A DNA stretch of 42,639 nucleotides. Source: an uncultured Prevotella sp. (GTDB taxonomy: Bacteria > Bacteroidota > Bacteroidia > Bacteroidales > Bacteroidaceae). The notes under the pieces are model-generated. The model worked only from the letters and a program-made list of their open reading frames with translations. It ran no database searches and had not been told where the DNA came from. The translations under genes and the position numbers were made by a program. The stretch's first letter is position 1; each line of letters opens with the position of its first letter. This document shows, piece after piece, positions 15,429 through 23,919 of this stretch. The stretch covers positions 1 through 42,639 of the forward strand of contig CAJOIW010000017.1 of the NCBI GenBank assembly GCA_905234845.1, in the 5' to 3' direction.

Positions 15429-18400
15429 ATGAACATCCGCAACTTCACGCTTTCTCTCCTCATGCTCCTTGCCCCTTGCTCAACGCTTCTTGCTCAACAG
15501 GAGTTCGTCAATCCCGTGCTCAATATGCGTGACGGCTGTATTGAGCGCCACCGAGGATTTTATTACGCGATGGGCGGTGAGACCTTCGGTACTATTTACC
15601 GGTCGAAGAATCTGGTGTCGTGGTCGAATGGTGTGAAGGCCGTCACCACCGACGGCGCGACCTGGCTCAATGACCCGCAATGGACGCAAAGCTCGACCTA
15701 TACTCGTATGGACGCTGGCGACCTGCTCTACCGAAATGGTGTGTGGCACAGCTATTTCAATGGTATAGGCCACGCCTATTGTGCCGAGCCGCAGGGCAGA
15801 TACGTGGAGCAGTCGCTGACTGAGCCGTTCGACGACTACGGCATCGATGTGCAAATCTTCCAAGATGAGGATGGCGAGATTTATTGGGTGAAGAAGCGCA
15901 ATCCTGCTGATCCGAACCCGATGACGGGCGCCGCCAGTAACATCGACGGCCCAGAGGTGTGGACTTTCCGCATGAAATCGCCCTTCGCCCGCTGGGACAT
16001 CACTGAGGGACGTGTGCAGATGACTCATCAGCGCGGACATCCGACAAGTCTGAACCACATCAACTTCGAGGGACCGGAAATGGCTCGCTACCATGACAAC
16101 TACTACATCTTCTATGCCGTGAACCGAATGGGACCCCGCTCAGGTATGTATCAGGTGGGATGCGCCATTAGCGACCAGCCGATGAACTTCTCGAACGCGA
16201 AGAAACTGCCTCACCCTGTGCTCACCCGTAATACCGAGCAACAACTCATCGACTTCCGCCCCATCGCCCCCACCGCCGAACATGGCGGATGGGATGCCCG
16301 ATACACCATGACTGCGCCGACAGGCGACTGGAAAACGCTAGGGTACGATGACTCGGCATGGTCGGCCGGTCAGGGCGGGTTCGGCTATCAGGAATATGAT
16401 CTGTATGCCGGCAAGACGATGACCAATGCCAAAGTAAGGGCTCGGAAAACCTTCTGGAAGACCAACAACATTTATATTCGCCGACGGTTCACGCTCGATG
16501 CCGTCCCATCGCACATCAGCATGAAAGTATGGGTGAACGGCACCGCCACCTTCTATATCAACGGCCACGAGCTGAAGATGAAAGCATCGAACAATACTTA
16601 TCTTGTGCAGGCCATCGACCCCTCATGGCTAAACGCTGGCGAGAACATCGTGGCTGTGGCCGGGGTAAGCACAAACACCTCGTCGCAGAGCCAACAGCTC
16701 ATTGACTTCGGCTTCTACGACTCGGGTGACAACGACATGTATCCCACGATGATAGGTCCAGCACAACCCAATTTCGTGGCAGGCCCTAACGGCTTCGAGC
16801 GTTGGATGTTCTACAAGGCGTTCATTAATGCCGTGGAGAAGCAAAGCGTCGACCGCATACACTTCTTCGATAAAGAACCCGTGGTAGAGGCAACAGTGAA
16901 AGGCTCTCCCGGATACCATCCCGCACCATCGCAACCCACCTTCATCAACTATCTCGACTATGCCATCTATCACCCATTCCTATTCTTACACGACAGCAAA
17001 TGGCGCGTGACCGACAAGGTGATGTCGGCCACCAGCGAGACTGGCGGTGAGCTCCTCATGCGCAAACCCGCCGAGACCAACTACCGCTTTGAGGTACCCC
17101 TGCGCCTCACGGGCAGCGACGACTGGGGCGGTGCCTATGCCTTCTATGCCGACGAACAAAACTGGACTCGCGTGGAGATAGGGCGCATGGGCAAATGGCG
17201 GATGATTAACTGCACTGACGGCAACAGCGAGACCATCGAGAAAGACCTGCCCGCAAAATTCCGTTTCCTTGAGGACCATCCTCTCGTGGCCGAATACAGC
17301 GAGCCATGGCACACGCTTACCATCTATAGAAACCACGACCGTCTGCACGTGATGCTCGACGAGTTCAATCTCACCTCCGACGGCGACATCAACATCGGCC
17401 ATACCGACAAAGGCACGGTAGGACTTGTGGCATCGGCACCTACCGTCAGCTTCGACGCGATACAATATACTACAGGATGGGATGAATGGGGCGACGGCAT
17501 CTGCGGATGGGAAGAACGGCAAAACAACGAAGAGACCATTCAAATAAAAGGTGATCCGGCATGGAACTATGAGTTTTCAGCCGACATGGAAGCCCAAACC
17601 ATCCCCCTCACAGGCGAGGCAGGCTTTTATCCTGTCTATGTAGACGAAGCCAACTACGTGAGGGCCACCGTCGACTATGCCGCGAAGAAGCTCTCCGTGA
17701 CAGCCTGCGAACAAGGCATTATGACCGAACAACTCTCTCTGCCTCTCAAGCACAAGACCATGCGACAATACTCGTTCGCGCCAACCAGCACCTATCCAAC
17801 CTCCGCTTATGTCTACGACCTCCGTCACGAAACCGAAGTGTCAGGCATCGACATATTATGGTTGGAAGGGAACTATCCGTACCTGAGCCAGACATTTGAC
17901 GTGCCGTCGCGCGTTACTGTAATGGTTAAAGAAGGAAACTCATGGAAAAAGGTGGAAGCGACACTGCAGGGAGAGCCCCGACTGAGCGAGATGAACACCT
18001 ACACTTTCGCACCTGTGAAAACCTCTGCCGTAAGACTATACCTGCAACCTAAGTCAGGAACGGCAGCCCGACCCTTCTGTGTCTACGTTCACGAAGACCT
18101 TGCCTCAGGATATCACCTGCGCTCACGCCGCGAGGCCGACGGTGTGCACATCCTCATAGACAATGAGCAACTGGCCGTTGTCAAAGGCAATTGGCAACCC
18201 TCACGACCAGCACTCACTACGAAACAAGTGGAGACACATTTCGACAACATCCTCTGTTATCAGACTGGCGGCATCAACATCAATAGCATCGCCATCACCG
18301 AAGCCAACTGCGCTATCGGCAAATCTCACCAACTCGAAACCACCATCCTTCCCACAGACGCCACCAATACCTGCCTTCACTGGGAAAGCAGCAACCCTGA

Positions 18401-18758
18401 CATCATCTCCATTGACGAGCAAGGCATTATTACCCGTCACAAGGAAGGTATGGCCACTATCACCGCATACGCTGCCGACGGTGGTACAGCACAAGCCTCC
18501 CTCGTCATCGACAATGCCACCGCCATCAGAGACGTTGAATTAACGAATAATGAGATCATGAGCAATTCTTCATTCTTCACTAATCATTCTTCATTAGCGA
18601 AGCACGGAATCTATGACCTGCAAGGACGCAAAGTCGCTATGCTAATGAATAGTGAAACTATGAATAATTCTTCATCCTTCACTAATCATTCTCCATTAAT
18701 GAAGCACGGTAAACCAGGCATATACATCACAAAAGGGAAAAAAATTGTGATTAAGTGA
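15429..18758 (+). CDS. Large multidomain GH43-family glycoside hydrolase
   Basis: A 1109-residue secreted enzyme. After the signal peptide (1-22, LLMLLAPCSTLLA) comes a GH43 five-bladed propeller with candidate catalytic residues D35 (NMRDGCIE), the aspartate in GIDVQIFQDEDG, and E214 in FEGPEM. The propeller is interrupted at about residues 295-430 by a jelly-roll domain (GYDDSAWSAGQGGFGY, IYIRRRFTL, ATFYINGHEL) and resumes at MIGPAQPNFVAGPNGFERWM. LamG/DUF1349-like beta-sandwich regions follow, then a BIG2-type Ig domain (about 955-1035) and a type IX-like tail (GIYDLQGRKVA ... KPGIYI). The tail is split by a repeat. Probable substrate is an arabinose- or xylose-containing side chain; the exact bond cannot be read from the sequence. 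It begins the enzyme operon. Confidence 0.85.
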   Translation: MNIRNFTLSLLMLLAPCSTLLAQQEFVNPVLNMRDGCIERHRGFYYAMGGETFGTIYRSKNLVSWSNGVKAVTTDGATWLNDPQWTQSSTYTRMDAGDLLYRNGVWHSYFNGIGHAYCAEPQGRYVEQSLTEPFDDYGIDVQIFQDEDGEIYWVKKRNPADPNPMTGAASNIDGPEVWTFRMKSPFARWDITEGRVQMTHQRGHPTSLNHINFEGPEMARYHDNYYIFYAVNRMGPRSGMYQVGCAISDQPMNFSNAKKLPHPVLTRNTEQQLIDFRPIAPTAEHGGWDARYTMTAPTGDWKTLGYDDSAWSAGQGGFGYQEYDLYAGKTMTNAKVRARKTFWKTNNIYIRRRFTLDAVPSHISMKVWVNGTATFYINGHELKMKASNNTYLVQAIDPSWLNAGENIVAVAGVSTNTSSQSQQLIDFGFYDSGDNDMYPTMIGPAQPNFVAGPNGFERWMFYKAFINAVEKQSVDRIHFFDKEPVVEATVKGSPGYHPAPSQPTFINYLDYAIYHPFLFLHDSKWRVTDKVMSATSETGGELLMRKPAETNYRFEVPLRLTGSDDWGGAYAFYADEQNWTRVEIGRMGKWRMINCTDGNSETIEKDLPAKFRFLEDHPLVAEYSEPWHTLTIYRNHDRLHVMLDEFNLTSDGDINIGHTDKGTVGLVASAPTVSFDAIQYTTGWDEWGDGICGWEERQNNEETIQIKGDPAWNYEFSADMEAQTIPLTGEAGFYPVYVDEANYVRATVDYAAKKLSVTACEQGIMTEQLSLPLKHKTMRQYSFAPTSTYPTSAYVYDLRHETEVSGIDILWLEGNYPYLSQTFDVPSRVTVMVKEGNSWKKVEATLQGEPRLSEMNTYTFAPVKTSAVRLYLQPKSGTAARPFCVYVHEDLASGYHLRSRREADGVHILIDNEQLAVVKGNWQPSRPALTTKQVETHFDNILCYQTGGININSIAITEANCAIGKSHQLETTILPTDATNTCLHWESSNPDIISIDEQGIITRHKEGMATITAYAADGGTAQASLVIDNATAIRDVELTNNEIMSNSSFFTNHSSLAKHGIYDLQGRKVAMLMNSETMNNSSSFTNHSPLMKHGKPGIYITKGKKIVIK
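18564..18709 (+). repeat. In-frame 44-bp repeat pair in the GH43 C terminus
   Basis: Copies at 18564-18607 and 18666-18709 match at about 40 of 44 positions and start 102 bp (34 codons) apart, so the frame is kept. They encode NSSFFTNHSSLAKHG and NSSSFTNHSPLMKHG. The reverse complement of the first contains GCTTCGCTAATGAA, the word that begins the lipoprotein leader repeat at 9691, so this is the same dispersed family inserted in reverse. Confidence 0.85.
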
Positions 18759-18819
18759 ATGCATATCCAAACTTGCTTGAGCATGGCCGAGCGTGAACAA
18801 TTTGCAAAATAGTCTTCAA

Positions 18820-19971
18820 ATGAAAAAAAACTGTACATTCATCATTGTCTGCGTCACACTGTTAACGACACTTGCACTTACCAGTGGGAAAAATCGTTAC
18901 GGAAAGGCCAAGACTACCGACCCGACAGCCAGGATACCCGCTGGCACCGTACCGCTGATGGACTATTGGATGCGCGACACATGGATGACTCTCGCACCTG
19001 ATGGCTACTATTACCTCACGGGCACCACAGCCGACCCCACGAGGCAATTCCCCGGACGTACCCACTGTTGGGACTGGAACGACGGCATCTACGTGTTCCG
19101 CTCACGCGACATGAAATCGTGGGAGAGTCTGGGACGCGTATGGTCGCTCGATGACGACGCCACATGGCAACGAGAACCAAAAGTATTTGACGAAAATGAG
19201 AAATTTCCACGGCGCTCACTTAACGGCGACGTGATGGACAACCGCTTTCGTGCCGTGTGGGCTCCCGAGATACACTACCTTAAGAGCAAACATTGCTGGT
19301 ATATCGTGGCTTGCATGAACAACTCAAAAACGGGAGGGAAAGGCTCGTTCATCCTTAAAAGCCTTACTGGAAAGCCCGAAGGTCCATACGCCAATATTGC
19401 CGGAAACAACGAAGGGCCAATCTTCAATGATATCGATGGATCGCTCTTCGAAGATACCGACGGGAAAGTCTATTTCATAGGACATAACCACTACATTGCC
19501 CTAATGAAAGACGACATGACAGGATTTGCCGAACCCATACGGAAACTTCAAGAAACCTGCTATGATCCCGAGCCTTACATCGAAGGGGCATTCATCTGCA
19601 AAGAAGGCGGACGTTATCACCTCGTTCAGGCCATCTGGTCACATCGGCTGCCAGACGGCACCGACACCTACTGTCCCATACGCGACAACGATAAGACTCG
19701 CTATAGCTACGACTGCATCATCGCTTCGGCCGACAATATCTATGGTCCCTACTCTCCACGCTACAACGCCATCACTGGTGGAGGGCACAACAATCTCTTC
19801 CGCGATAAACAAGGCAAATGGTGGGCTACTATCTTCTTCAACCCCAGGGGTGCACAAGCAAAGGAATATGCCCAGACATGCCGGCCTGGATTAGTTCCCA
19901 TGAAATACCAGAAAGGCCGATTCCGTATTGATAGCAAACGAAACAAAACCATGAATATAAATGATAAATGA
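18820..19971 (+). CDS. GH43-family glycoside hydrolase, single domain
   Basis: A 383-residue exported enzyme that is essentially one GH43 propeller. Signal peptide about 1-22. Candidate catalytic residues: base D53 in WMRDTWMTLAPDGYYYLTG, pKa-setting D206 in NDIDGSLFEDTDG, and acid E255 in YIEGAFICKEGG. The motif FRAVWAPEIHYL is typical of the family. The ATG at 18820 is chosen over a GTG at 18793 because it begins the signal peptide. No lipobox cysteine is seen, so it is probably periplasmic. Lying between another GH43 and a GH51, it probably removes arabinose, though GH43 also includes xylosidases and galactosidases. Confidence 0.85.
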   Translation: MKKNCTFIIVCVTLLTTLALTSGKNRYGKAKTTDPTARIPAGTVPLMDYWMRDTWMTLAPDGYYYLTGTTADPTRQFPGRTHCWDWNDGIYVFRSRDMKSWESLGRVWSLDDDATWQREPKVFDENEKFPRRSLNGDVMDNRFRAVWAPEIHYLKSKHCWYIVACMNNSKTGGKGSFILKSLTGKPEGPYANIAGNNEGPIFNDIDGSLFEDTDGKVYFIGHNHYIALMKDDMTGFAEPIRKLQETCYDPEPYIEGAFICKEGGRYHLVQAIWSHRLPDGTDTYCPIRDNDKTRYSYDCIIASADNIYGPYSPRYNAITGGGHNNLFRDKQGKWWATIFFNPRGAQAKEYAQTCRPGLVPMKYQKGRFRIDSKRNKTMNINDK

Positions 19972-19995
19972 TATAATTATAATAAAAGTAGAATA

Positions 19996-22029
19996 ATGAA
20001 AACACATCTCACCACCCTCGCAGCAGCTCTCGCAGTGCTACTCGCCACACATACTCACGCTCAAACCAACAAGGTAACCATCAGCACGGCAAAAGCAAAA
20101 AAAGTTTCCAGGATGATTTATGGCTGGCATTATGAGGAAATCGGCAACATCGGCGACGGCGGTCTCTACGCGGAGATGGTTCGCAACCGAGGATTCGAAG
20201 AGGCTAATCTTCCAGGAGGTCTCGTCATAGAGAACAGCCAGTATAAAGACATGCCCAACCCCCAGCAACCCATCAAACGTGTCTATCAGATAGACCCTCT
20301 TGTGGGCTGGACTACCACACCGCTCTCAAATAGCCCCATCCGCATCACCCGCACCGACCGCAATCCCTTGAATGAGCAAAATCCGCACTCAATGGCAGTC
20401 AACGTCATCAGCAACGATCTTGGCCGCGCAGCCATTCACAATAAGGGTTACTTCGGCATGGCCTTCAAACAAGGCGTAGCGTGTAGACTTTCGTTTTACG
20501 CACGCACCGAGAACTACGAAGGCACCATTGCCTTCCGTCTCTCCGACGAAGAAGGAAATGCCGTATCGGAAACCAAGCCATTCACGATAGAGAAAAGCAA
20601 ATGGACAAAATATGAGTGTGAGCTCGTACCGACAAAAAACATTGCAGCGGGCATGCTCACCATCATCCCCTCGGAGCGCGGCCGCTTTCAGATTGACATG
20701 GTGTCGATGTTCCCGTCTGACACTTACGACAACGGACGGTCGGTCTTCCGTGCCGACGTGCTGCAGAATCTTGTCGACTATAAACCCCACTTTCTTCGTT
20801 TCCCCGGCGGCTGCATCGTACATGGTGTAAATGAGGAAACGATGTACCACTGGAAGAAGACCATTGGCGATATTGCCCAACGACCTGGCCAATGGAGCAA
20901 GTGGGAGCCTCACTACCGCACCGACGGCCTAGGTTACCACGAGTTCTATGAACTTTGCGAATACATGGGCTGCGATGCCATGTATGTCACCCCGACAGGC
21001 ATGGCCTGCACTGAGTGGGTCAGCCGCGACAACAATCGCAATTTCCATCACAAGGAGACCGATGTGAATTATTATATCAACGACCTACTCGATGCAATTG
21101 AATATGCCATCGGCCCCACCGATAGTCGCTGGGGATCTGAACGCGCCAAGAACGGACATCCCAAGCCCTTCCCGCTGAAATATATCGAAATAGGCAACGA
21201 GGATTTCGGCCCCGTCTATTACGAGAAATATCATCAGATATACTCTGCCGTAAAAAAACGCTATCCTCAGCTGCGCTTCATAGCCGATAGTCCATTGGGT
21301 ACCGAGGGTGAAAAGGAGAGGTTCATGGACGAATTCATCGACAAGAGTGAATTGGAAATCTACGATGAGCATTACTATAAGAGTATACCTTGGGCCGTGC
21401 AAAATTTCCACAAATACGACAGTTACAAACGTCAGGGCATCGACATCTTTGTCGGTGAACTGGGTATACAGAGCAATGGCGTAGGCGGACCCTCGGGCAA
21501 GTATCCGGGCAGCATTCTGGCTGAAGGCATCTTCAAAATGGGACTTGAACGCAACGGCGACCTTAACCCCATCATGGCCGATCGGCCGTTGATGCGCAAC
21601 TGGGAATCAATCGACCGCAACGACATGCAACCGCTTATTCTCAACAGCAGCACCATTAGCGCACGGACATTCAATTACCAGCTATGCAAGATGCTGCGCG
21701 ACAATCCTGTCGACCAGATGTTCGAGGTAGACAACTCCGAGGGCGAGCAGACCCTCTTCGTCACAGCAGGACGAGACCTCCAGCGCAAGCAGATGGTTAT
21801 AAAGATTATTAACCTGAGTGAGCAGCCACAGATGTTTGAGTTGAAAACTGACAAGAACTTCAAAAACCGGAAAACAGAAGTCATCACCCTCACGGCAACA
21901 CCGGAGCAACGGGTAACACCGCTTACTCCCAATGCTGTCAGTACCATCAGCACGACAACTACTGTCAGCAATGGCGACAAGATTAACTTGCCAGGAAATG
22001 CTTTCGTTATTTACAGAATCAACTTATGA
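19996..22029 (+). CDS. Alpha-L-arabinofuranosidase, GH51-type
   Basis: A 677-residue exported enzyme (signal peptide about 1-22, THTHAQ) that should release terminal arabinofuranose. The N-terminal part has the Bacteroidales/eukaryotic-type GH51 opening MIYGWHYEEIGNIGDGGLYA followed by MVRNRGFE, with a carbohydrate-binding-like insert (about 100-240). The TIM barrel carries FRFPGGCIVHG-like LRFPGGCIVHG, the acid/base E402 in YIEIGNEDFG, and the likely nucleophile E488 in IFVGELGIQSNG. A beta-sandwich closes the C terminus. It overlaps the sulfatase start by 4 nt (ATGA), indicating coupled translation. It is the strongest clue to an arabinose-rich target glycan. Confidence 0.9.
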   Translation: MKTHLTTLAAALAVLLATHTHAQTNKVTISTAKAKKVSRMIYGWHYEEIGNIGDGGLYAEMVRNRGFEEANLPGGLVIENSQYKDMPNPQQPIKRVYQIDPLVGWTTTPLSNSPIRITRTDRNPLNEQNPHSMAVNVISNDLGRAAIHNKGYFGMAFKQGVACRLSFYARTENYEGTIAFRLSDEEGNAVSETKPFTIEKSKWTKYECELVPTKNIAAGMLTIIPSERGRFQIDMVSMFPSDTYDNGRSVFRADVLQNLVDYKPHFLRFPGGCIVHGVNEETMYHWKKTIGDIAQRPGQWSKWEPHYRTDGLGYHEFYELCEYMGCDAMYVTPTGMACTEWVSRDNNRNFHHKETDVNYYINDLLDAIEYAIGPTDSRWGSERAKNGHPKPFPLKYIEIGNEDFGPVYYEKYHQIYSAVKKRYPQLRFIADSPLGTEGEKERFMDEFIDKSELEIYDEHYYKSIPWAVQNFHKYDSYKRQGIDIFVGELGIQSNGVGGPSGKYPGSILAEGIFKMGLERNGDLNPIMADRPLMRNWESIDRNDMQPLILNSSTISARTFNYQLCKMLRDNPVDQMFEVDNSEGEQTLFVTAGRDLQRKQMVIKIINLSEQPQMFELKTDKNFKNRKTEVITLTATPEQRVTPLTPNAVSTISTTTTVSNGDKINLPGNAFVIYRINL

Positions 22030-23582
22030 AAAGGAAAAGTACAACAGCATTAGCGGCACTGGCGGCAGCCATACCCGCCATGGCACAACAGGACAAGCCT
22101 AATGTAGTCATCATTGTAGCCGACGATCTAGGTTGGGGCGATGTGAGTGCTTACGGCAACACAACCATTCAAACACCCAATATTGACCGACTGGCACACG
22201 AGGGGGTGTGCCTGAGCGATGGACACGCCACATCGGCCACGTCTACACCTTCGCGCTATGCGCTGTTCACGGGCATGTATCCCTGGAAGAACGAAAATGC
22301 AAAGATATTACCAGGCGATGCGCCACTACTCATCTCGCCCGACCAGTTCACCATGCCGAAGATGTTTCAGCAGGCAGGCTATGCTACCGCGGCTATCGGC
22401 AAGTGGCACCTCGGTATGGGTATTGGCAAGATTGACTGGAACCGTCACATCGCTCCTGGCGCACGGGAAATAGGCTTCGACTACTCGTGCATCATTGCCG
22501 CGACGGTCGACCGTGTACCGACGGTCTATGTGGAGAACGGTGACGTGGTGGGGCGCGACTCCAACGATCCCATCTACGTGGACTACGACACACCATTCCC
22601 AGATGAGCCCACGGCATTAACCAATCCCGAACTTGTCATGATGCAGTGGAGCCACGGCCATCAGAACACTGTGGTCAACGGTATCCCGCGCATCGGCTAC
22701 ATGAAAGGTGGCGAGCGGGCGCGTTGGAAAGACGACGAGATGGCTCAATATTTCCTCGATCGCTCCTGCTGGTTCATCGATAGCATTTCCCCCTCTTCTT
22801 CGGGGAGGATTGGGGAGAGATCCCGTCCCTTCTTCCTTTACTACGGCCTACATGAGCCACATGTGCCACGAACAGCCGACCCACGCTTTGCTGGAGCTAC
22901 CCGTCTCGGACCACGCGGAGATGTGGTGGTGGAGGCTGACTGGTGCGTGGGACAAATCATGAAGAAACTGGAGGACAAAGGATTGCTCGACAACACCCTC
23001 GTCATCTTCACTTCCGACAACGGCCCCGTACTCGACGATGGTTATGTTGACGGCTCGCGCGACAGCCGACCCCTGCACGACCCCAATGGCTCGCTACGCG
23101 GTGGCAAGTACAGCCTCTTCGATGCCGGCACACGCGTACCCTTCTTCGTCTACTGGAAAGGACACACACATCACGTAGACAGTCCTGTGCTCGTTTCACA
23201 ACAAGACCTTCTGGCCTCGCTGGCACGGCTCATCGGACAGACTATTCCCAATGGCCTTGACTCGAAGGAAATGCTCGATACCTTCCTCGGGAAAAAAATG
23301 AAGAACCGCGACGACCTCGTAGTAGAAGCCAGCGGACGGTTAGCCTATCGGTGGCGACAGTATGCGCTGGTGCCCCCCTATCGCGGCCCCGAGACCAACG
23401 AGACAGGTAACGAACTGGGCGTGGTCAGCGACTGGGCCCTTTACGACCTCAAGGCCGATCCCACACAACACACCGACCTCGCCCAACGGAAGCCGGCGCT
23501 CGTAAAGAAACTTAAACGCGCTTTCCTGCGGCAAGTTGAAGGCTACTACGATCCCGACCGTGAGCAAGAGACTCTGAAATAG
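22026..23582 (+). CDS. Serine-type sulfatase (S1 family)
   Basis: A 518-residue exported sulfatase that should remove sulfate esters from the target sugar. The signal peptide ends PAMAQ. The metal-binding start NVVIIVADDLGWGD precedes the active-site motif S73-TPS-R77 (S-x-P-x-R), in which the serine must be oxidised to formylglycine by an anaerobic sulfatase-maturing enzyme that is not in this window. IGKWHLG and FTSDNGP are further family motifs. Residues about 255-265 (SPSSSGRIGER) interrupt the usual RPFFLYYxLHxPHVP segment and are encoded by a C/G-rich dispersed repeat. Translation is probably coupled to the arabinofuranosidase through an ATGA overlap. Confidence 0.93.
   Translation: MKRKSTTALAALAAAIPAMAQQDKPNVVIIVADDLGWGDVSAYGNTTIQTPNIDRLAHEGVCLSDGHATSATSTPSRYALFTGMYPWKNENAKILPGDAPLLISPDQFTMPKMFQQAGYATAAIGKWHLGMGIGKIDWNRHIAPGAREIGFDYSCIIAATVDRVPTVYVENGDVVGRDSNDPIYVDYDTPFPDEPTALTNPELVMMQWSHGHQNTVVNGIPRIGYMKGGERARWKDDEMAQYFLDRSCWFIDSISPSSSGRIGERSRPFFLYYGLHEPHVPRTADPRFAGATRLGPRGDVVVEADWCVGQIMKKLEDKGLLDNTLVIFTSDNGPVLDDGYVDGSRDSRPLHDPNGSLRGGKYSLFDAGTRVPFFVYWKGHTHHVDSPVLVSQQDLLASLARLIGQTIPNGLDSKEMLDTFLGKKMKNRDDLVVEASGRLAYRWRQYALVPPYRGPETNETGNELGVVSDWALYDLKADPTQHTDLAQRKPALVKKLKRAFLRQVEGYYDPDREQETLK
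22787..22822 (+). repeat. C/G-rich dispersed repeat inside the sulfatase gene
   Basis: CCCCCTCTTCTTCGGGGAGG then ATTGGGGAGAG, in frame, encodes SPSSSGRIGE. The part GGGGAGGATTGGGGAGAG matches GGGAGGGCTGGGGAGGG in the ComM-like gene (42557-42573) and the right arm at 1201-1221. Confidence 0.75.
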
Positions 23583-23889
23583 AGATAAAACAAAGATTGC
23601 CATCCATCACGGACAACAATCCTCCAAAGCGTTTTTGTATAAAAAACTTAACTCAAGTATAAAAATATGTATTATGTGTTCTATTCGCTTGCAAAGGTAC
23701 GAAAAAAATCATGCCCTGCAATCTTTTTTATGTCTTTTTTATAAGAATTTGTCAGACACGCTATATAAAAAATTCACTCCGTGTCAACAAATGTCATACG
23801 GCTGTGCTTGTCCATCCGCTTATGGCATAATTTCTCACGCTCAAGAAAAGAAATACATTACTTTTCTTTTCACTTAATCGGAATTTTCG
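23583..23889. other. Non-coding gap between the sulfatase and argS
   Basis: About 310 nt, AT-rich, with no gene supported on the plus strand. It contains the leftward promoter and hairpin described for the candidate small RNA, and T-rich stretches at about 23725-23745. A short open frame at 23635-23877 has no start context or recognisable product and is not called. Confidence 0.5.
23585..23686 (-). ncRNA. Candidate leftward small RNA downstream of the sulfatase
   Basis: On the minus strand a promoter-like TTG (23721-23719), 19 nt, then TACCTTTG (23699-23692) points towards the sulfatase 3' end. A hairpin with arms GATTG and CAATC (23595-23621) is followed on that strand by TTTGTTTT, a plausible intrinsic terminator. 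No protein gene follows the promoter. An RNA of about 90-100 nt would result. The hairpin could alternatively serve only the sulfatase operon. Confidence 0.3.
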
Positions 23890-23897
23890 TAATTTTG
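23890..23897 (+). promoter_or_regulatory. -7 promoter element of argS
   Basis: TAATTTTG followed by CAG fits TAnnTTTG exactly and lies 22 nt before the argS ATG. Confidence 0.65.
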
Positions 23898-23919
23898 CAG
23901 CGCGAAAACACTGAACACT

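Noticed and set aside
18564..18709. Frameshift or pseudogene in the large GH43
   Set aside because: The repeat spacing is 102 bp, a multiple of three, and the sorting tail continues in frame to its stop.
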